22,575 bases of DNA from Haplomitrium mnioides (lineage: Eukaryota > Marchantiophyta > Haplomitriopsida > Calobryales): the NCBI GenBank assembly GCA_049999725.1, contig JBNGIS010016051.1, forward strand, positions 1-22,575. The letters are read 5' to 3'. This document shows, one piece after another, positions 19,216 through 22,575 of this stretch (its first letter is position 1; each line of letters starts with the position of its first letter). The notes beneath the pieces are model-generated. The model made no database searches. It was not told where the DNA came from and worked only from the letters and a program-made list of their open reading frames with translations. The translations under genes were made by a program, and so were the position numbers.

Positions 19216-19998
19216 ATCTATTTCAAACTTTCGGATGACTTCTGATTCGAACTTTCAACATCTCCTTCCTCTCGTCCGAATCTTCGACATGTCACCCTTT
19301 CGTCCGCTTAGTTAGCCCGCTTCGTAATCCCTCTTAACCGGTTCCCCCACATCGTAAGGCGGATCGGAACCACTTTAAGTGGGGAGCCCACTTAGGAGGG
19401 CTACTTTCCGTCGATCTCTTCGGACCCCCAGGAGCTGCCACGTTTCCGCAGCGCTCCATGGACTCCTCGGGGCTACGGTTGTCGGTTAACTTCCCGAAGG
19501 TCGTTCTTCCTTAGTTTTGCCTTATTCTCTTCGATTCAAATTGCCCTACAATTGCCTCGAGCTCTTCTCTTCATAAAGATATGGCACATCTCGAATGGTC
19601 ATGAATTGAGGATGCCATGGTCCAAATTGTTGGCTACTCCGTTCTGGATCCCGACTTTCACATTTGCTTGATCCCTCTTGCTCCCCATTGTCAGCCTTGC
19701 TTGTGTCCTGTTGCTGCGAGTTCCTTTGATCCCCTTGCTAGCCTTCTTACCTGACTCCCCTGGATTCCACAGGGCTCCCTCTTGCATTGCAGGATTCATG
19801 ACATCCATAGGAAAAGGCAGAAAAGAAAGGAAGAGAAGAGAAAGAGGAAAGAGGAGAAAGGTGCAAGGTTGGCATAACAACAATAAAACAATAAAATACA
19901 CTAAAACACAACAGGCTAACACAAACTGAAGGAATCCACTAGGCTTGGAAACTCAGAATTCACAAAAAATGGAAAAATTCAGACACATTCGGCCGACA

Positions 19999-20003
19999 GT
20001 TGA
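19999..20003 (+). repeat. Target-site duplication GTTGA (right copy)
   Basis: This is the exact repeat of 12087-12091 next to the GGCCGACA terminus of the 5' LTR. It confirms the element boundary. Confidence 0.92.
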
Positions 20004-20055
20004 AGAGATTTATCAATCTCGTAAGCTATTACTTGTTTTTGATAAGTGACTTTGC

Positions 20056-20263
20056 TGTTAAGAATTCACATTGCGCATCAAAAACACGAACTCACAGAAG
20101 AAATGCAATATATATCATATGAGCACAAAATGATGCAATTTACATAAAGGGGAGGAGTGCACACTTGCAACTCCAGTCTGCCTCAGGTATAATACTAACC
20201 CTAACTTAACTATGAGGGCTGCCAGCTCATCTTGGCAGACTATCAGAGCTCGTTAATTTAATA
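20056..20263 (-). mobile_element. LTR of a second copia element (~208 bp)
   Basis: On the minus strand it begins TATTAAATTAACGAG, a probable mutated TGTTAAAT, straight after a purine tract. It ends ATTCTTAACA, giving TGTTAA/TTAACA-like inverted termini. The Pol stop codon overlaps its first bases, as in many plant copia elements. The 5' part of the element is lost or hidden by the gap. Confidence 0.5.
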
Positions 20264-20506
20264 CTCCCTCTCGAGCTCAACATCTGTACACCAAGTTGTC
20301 TTCAAAATTTCTACAACTTTTTGGCTCCCAATGCCTTCATAAAAATATCAGCAACATGTCATTAAGTGTTGATGTATAGGAGATCAATCACCTTGGCCAA
20401 CACCTTCTCTCTCACAAAATGATAATGCACTTCAATGTGTTTTGAACGTGCATGAAACACAAGAAACAGCCGCTACTTTGAACCAGGAACCACTACTGAG
20501 TTCTTG
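20258..20506 (-). pseudogene. copia RNase H C terminus (second element, truncated)
   Basis: The minus strand encodes FHARSKHIEVHYHFVREKV, followed by LAKVIDLLYINT, ADIFMKALG, KILKTTWCTDVELEREY and a stop. This is the highly typical end of Ty1/copia RNase H (H-R-KHI-YHFVRE, ADIFTK). Stops and shifts occur after INT and around the KKL block. Upstream the frame runs through VAAVS and QELSS into the N gap, so only about 80 codons are seen. It differs in sequence from the copia element at 5934-11879 and is a separate family member on the other strand. Confidence 0.8.
20264..20272 (-). promoter_or_regulatory. Polypurine tract of the second copia element
   Basis: The minus strand reads GAGAGGGAG between the last Pol codons and the LTR start. 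It is a one-base variant of the common GAGGGGGAG tract. Confidence 0.55.
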
Positions 20507-20606
20507 NNNNNNNNNNNNNNNNNNNNNNNNNNNNNNNNNNNNNNNNNNNNNNNNNNNNNNNNNNNNNNNNNNNNNNNNNNNNNNNNNNNNNNNNNNNNNN
20601 NNNNNN
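20507..20606. other. Assembly gap (100 N)
   Basis: Exactly 100 N, a conventional placeholder for a gap of unknown size. Its left edge is in a copia Pol fragment and its right edge is 143 bp inside an LTR of the long-LTR family, so several kilobases of repeat may be missing. Frames drawn across it are not real. Confidence 0.95.
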
Positions 20607-20749
20607 GAAAGGTGCAAGGTTGGCATAACAACAATAAAACAATAAAATACACTAAAACACAATAGGCTAACACAAACTGAAGGAATCCACCAGGCTTGAA
20701 AACTCCGAATTCACAAAAAATGAAAAAACTCAGACACACCCGGCCGACA
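20607..20749 (-). mobile_element. Terminal 143 bp of a third long-LTR copy
   Basis: It matches 19856-19998 base for base in length with about seven substitutions by eye, ending in the same GGCCGACA terminus. It is therefore the start (element orientation) of another LTR of the gag-only family, inserted in the chromovirus at 20750. The rest is inside the gap. ACAAG at 20750-20754 should be one half of its target duplication. Confidence 0.85.
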
Positions 20750-20877
20750 ACAAGGTTTTGTGGAAAGGCTATCCACTTCATGTTGCTACTTGGGAACCTC
20801 CTTCAAATCTTGAGAATGCTCAAGAGGCTATTAAAATATTTGAAAGTTGCGACAATGATGAGTATGTCATCGATTAG
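20750..20877 (+). pseudogene. Chromovirus integrase C terminus: chromodomain fragment
   Basis: Frame KVLWKGYPLHVATWEPPSNL, then ENAQEAIKIFES, ends at TAG 20875-20877. W-KGYP-x-ATWEP-NL-NA is the second half of the chromodomain found at the end of integrase in plant Ty3/gypsy chromoviruses. In those elements it is thought to direct integration to marked chromatin. The N-terminal half and the rest of Pol are cut off by the inserted LTR and the gap. No internal stop is present in the 41 residues seen. Confidence 0.85.
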
Positions 20878-20890
20878 AAAGCAGGGATTA
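20878..20890 (+). promoter_or_regulatory. Chromovirus polypurine tract
   Basis: AAAGCAGGGATTA directly follows the Pol stop codon and precedes TGTAATAG. It is in the right place and mostly purine, though shorter than usual. Confidence 0.55.
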
Positions 20891-20951
20891 TGTAATAGTA
20901 CAAGCATAAGGTTGTGCTATTTATAATAAAATGGAGAGAAGTGAATGAAGT

Positions 20952-21090
20952 AGTAGAGAGTCACTTTTAAGGTTGAGATAAGATTATTTGCCTTTGAAGT
21001 TACTTTTAGTAGATAGTCACTTTTAGAGTTGAGATAAGATTACTTGTTTTTTAAGCTACTTTTAGTAGAGAGTCACTTTTAGGGTTAAAA
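20952..21090 (+). repeat. 56-bp tandem repeats in U3 of the chromovirus LTR
   Basis: AGTAGAGAGTCACTTTTA-like starts lie at 20952, 21008 and 21064, exactly 56 bp apart, with two full units and a partial third. They lie just upstream of the TATA box, the place where LTR enhancers are often duplicated. Confidence 0.85.
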
Positions 21091-21136
21091 TTAGAAGTGT
21101 GTAAGTGCAGAAAGAGGGATGACACCTCTTCTCTTG

Positions 21137-21144
21137 TATAAATA
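21137..21144 (+). promoter_or_regulatory. TATA box TATAAATA
   Basis: TATAAATA within TTGTATAAATAGAAGGG is a close match to the plant TATA consensus. It sits ~245 bp into the LTR, after the 56-bp repeats, and probably marks the U3/R promoter. Confidence 0.7.
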
Positions 21145-21597
21145 GAAGGGCTTCTTAGACCTACTTCTCATTCTGGAGTTCCTCTTGAATCACTTGGGTT
21201 GTTTGGTTGCTTGGCTTTTGCTTGCACTCTTAGTCTTAACTTGAGCCTTGAGTTGCTTTTGGTTGAAGAACTCTATTAAAGTTCACTATAGGGTCTTACT
21301 CATTTGGATTTGGTCATTGAGTTCTTTTATAGTGAGCAAATTTGTGTCGGATTTCCATATATTGCATTAGCTATTTGAGTCTATAGAATCCATTTGATTG
21401 GCTTGCCTATGTATAGACCTTCCACTACTTTGTTCAACTTTTGAGTTTGCATAGAACATCATAGACTTCTTTGTTCATCTTTTGGAGTCATGCCTCGAAA
21501 GCTGAATGTGAGAGCTCTAGTTCTTGAATGCGTCTCATTTGTTGGGCCGTTATTTCTTGTGATTTCGTTCTTTGTTGCTTCAGTTATTCATCCTACG

Positions 21598-21610
21598 ATT
21601 GGATCAGGGT
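21598..21610 (+). promoter_or_regulatory. Primer-binding-like site after the chromovirus LTR (weak)
   Basis: ATTGGATCAGGG is one deletion and one substitution away from TTGGTATCAGAG, the initiator-Met tRNA site of many plant elements. A 3' LTR should not be followed by such a site unless another element shares the LTR. It is either a tandem arrangement or chance. Confidence 0.25.
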
Positions 21611-21639
21611 ATCCAATCATCATATATGTGTTGTTGCCC

Positions 21640-22527
21640 ATCTCGAGAGAGAGTGTATTTCCTTGAAGGTGAGTAGTTGATGCAACTTTGTACCTATAAA
21701 ACAAGAAATGTTGATGAGCAAGATAAATGTATAGAGAGAGAGGTGCATCTCTTTGGAGGTGGCTGGCTGATGCACTTTTGTATCTATGAAACAAGAAAAG
21801 TGGATGAGAAGATAGATGTATGGAGCAAAAGTGCATTTCTTTGGAGGTGATTAGGTGATGTACCTTTGTACCTATGAAACAAGAAAAGTGGATGAGCAAG
21901 AGAGATGTATGGATAGAGAGGTGCATCTCTTTGGAAGTGAGTAGGTGATGTATCTTTGTACTTATGAAACAAGAAAAGTGGGTGAGCAAGATACATGTAT
22001 AGAGAGAGAGGTGCATTTCTTTGAAGGTGAGTGGGTGATACAACTTCATACCTATAAAACAAGAAAAGTAGATGACTAAGATAGATGTATGGAGAGAGAG
22101 GTACATCTCTTTAGAGGTGAGTGGGTGATGCACCATTGTACCTATAAAAGAAGAAAAGTGGAGGATAGATGTATGAAGAGAGAGGTGCATCTTATTGGAA
22201 GTAAGTGGGTGATGCATCTGTGTACTTATGAAACAAGAAAAGTGGATGAGCAAGATAGATGTATGGAGAGAGAGGAGCATCTTTTTGGAGGTGAGTGAGT
22301 GATGTACCTTCAAACCTATGAAATAAGAAAAGTGAATGAGAAGATAGATGTATGGAAAGAGAGTGCATTTCATTGGAAGTGAGTGGGTGCTTCACCTTTG
22401 TACCTATGAAACAACAAAGGTAGATGAGCCAGATAGATGTACCAAGAGAGAGCTGCATCTCTTTGGAACTGAGTTGGTGATGCACCTTTGTACATATAAA
22501 ACAAGAAAAGTGGTGAGTAAGATAGAT

Positions 22528-22530
<3 letters not shown>
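21640..22530. repeat. 90-bp minisatellite, about ten units
   Basis: Units of ~84-91 bp, mostly 90, carry in order GTGAGTGGGTGATGCAC, TTTGTACCTATGAAACAAG, AAAAGTGGATGAGCAAGA, TAGATGTATGGAGAGAGAGG and TGCATCTCTTTGG. Units start near 21666 and repeat to the right edge. A partial unit precedes the first. Since 90 is a multiple of three, long frames stay open, notably minus 21588-22373 with 30-residue repeats, but no start context or domain supports a real protein. Neighbouring units differ at roughly 10-20% of positions by eye. There are no unique spacers, so it is not a CRISPR array. Confidence 0.9.

Positions 22531-22575
<45 letters not shown>
22531..22575. repeat. (GA)n microsatellite at the window edge
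   Basis: At least 22 GA dinucleotides without interruption follow GATGTA of the last 90-bp unit and run to the end of the window. It probably expanded from the GGAGAGAGAGG segment present in every 90-bp unit. Confidence 0.97.

Larger units (their letters stand above)
12092..19998 (-). mobile_element. Complete 7.9-kb gag-only LTR retrotransposon (TR-GAG/LARD-like)
   Basis: The element has two LTRs, a candidate primer-binding site, a polypurine tract and a perfect GTTGA duplication, so both ends are fixed. The 5' LTR is 16336-19998 (3,663 bp) and the 3' LTR is 12092-14188 (2,097 bp). The internal domain of 2,147 bp encodes a gypsy-type Gag with a repeat-rich tail and nothing else: no DSG protease, no DDE integrase, no YxDD RT. 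Such elements are described in plants as TR-GAG, or LARD when non-coding, and need Pol from an autonomous partner. LTRs make up almost three quarters of its length, which is extreme. The two LTRs differ at a few percent of positions by eye, so the insertion is not recent. Confidence 0.88.
16336..19998 (-). repeat. 5' LTR, 3,663 bp, full length
   Basis: In element orientation it starts TGTCGGCC at 19998 and ends GGGCTGACA at 16336, so the termini form the short inverted repeat TGTC-GCC/GGC-GACA. It matches the solo LTR over its two ends and, more loosely, through the repeated middle. The open frames on either strand (for example 17923-18285 and 18368-18662) are not conserved between copies. 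Confidence 0.9.
20891..21590 (+). mobile_element. Chromovirus 3' LTR (~0.7 kb)
   Basis: It starts TGTAATAGTACAAG right after the polypurine tract. It contains U3 tandem repeats, a TATA box at 21137 and a T-rich 3' half. The right boundary is inferred from TTATTCA at 21590 and the primer-binding-like sequence a few bases on. No second LTR is in the window to test it, so the end is uncertain by tens of bases. Confidence 0.6.

Noticed and set aside
20432-20781. Frames running across the N block.
   Set aside because: They consist of undefined residues across an assembly gap and join unrelated elements.
21588-22373. 261-codon minus-strand repeat protein.
   Set aside because: Explained by a 90-bp minisatellite whose period is a multiple of three; both strands are open and unit lengths vary in ways that break the frame elsewhere.
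21640-22530. Possible CRISPR array.
   Set aside because: Units are 90 bp, contiguous and diverged, with no unique spacers, in plant nuclear-type DNA.

Overview
The window is non-coding, repeat-dominated nuclear DNA of a land plant, most likely a species with a large, retrotransposon-swollen genome. The evidence is layers of decayed Ty1/copia and Ty3/gypsy LTR retrotransposons, very long LTRs, plant-type gag/pol relatives, minisatellites, and one 100-bp run of N that looks like a standard assembly gap. The species cannot be named from sequence alone. I see no intact host gene, rRNA, tRNA or CRISPR array.

Layout from left to right. (1) 1-1691 is unassigned flank with only weak reading frames and one hairpin. 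(2) 1697-5928 is a 4.23-kb solo LTR on the + strand, flanked by the perfect 5-bp target duplication ATGAG; it carries 14-bp, 47-bp, 42-bp and ~50-bp internal repeats. (3) About 5934-11879 is an old Ty1/copia element on the + strand. It has gag, zinc knuckle, protease, integrase, an AT-hook-like linker, reverse transcriptase, RNase H, a polypurine tract and a ~210-bp 3' LTR. It is broken by many stops and frameshifts, and its RT is split by a ~0.41-kb insert made of 36-bp (12-codon) repeats. (4) 11880-12086 and 20004-20055 are the two halves of an older sequence. It contains an LTR-end/primer-binding-site-like junction and is split by the next element.

(5) 12092-19998 is a complete 7.9-kb LTR element on the - strand from the same LTR family as the solo LTR. 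It is bounded by the perfect target duplication GTTGA. It has a 3,663-bp 5' LTR, a 2,147-bp internal domain and a 2,097-bp 3' LTR. The 3' LTR is shorter almost exactly by one 1,567-bp deletion between CCTTT microhomologies. The internal domain has a candidate primer-binding site, a polypurine tract and a gag-like frame with an acidic repeat tail, but no protease, integrase, RT or RNase H. It therefore looks like a non-autonomous gag-only (TR-GAG/LARD-like) element and is the most interesting object here.

(6) 20056-20506 is the 3' end of a second copia element on the - strand. (7) 20507-20606 is the N gap. (8) 20607-20749 is the terminus of a third copy of the long LTR family, inserted in the chromodomain end of a Ty3/gypsy chromovirus (20750-20877). 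The chromovirus is followed by its polypurine tract and a ~0.7-kb LTR with U3 tandem repeats and a TATA box. (9) 21640-22575 is a 90-bp minisatellite of about ten units ending in a (GA)n microsatellite at the window edge.

Nothing here forms a cellular pathway. What acts together is the nested parasite community: the gag-only family has at least three insertions in 22 kb and would need pol proteins supplied in trans by an autonomous gypsy relative.
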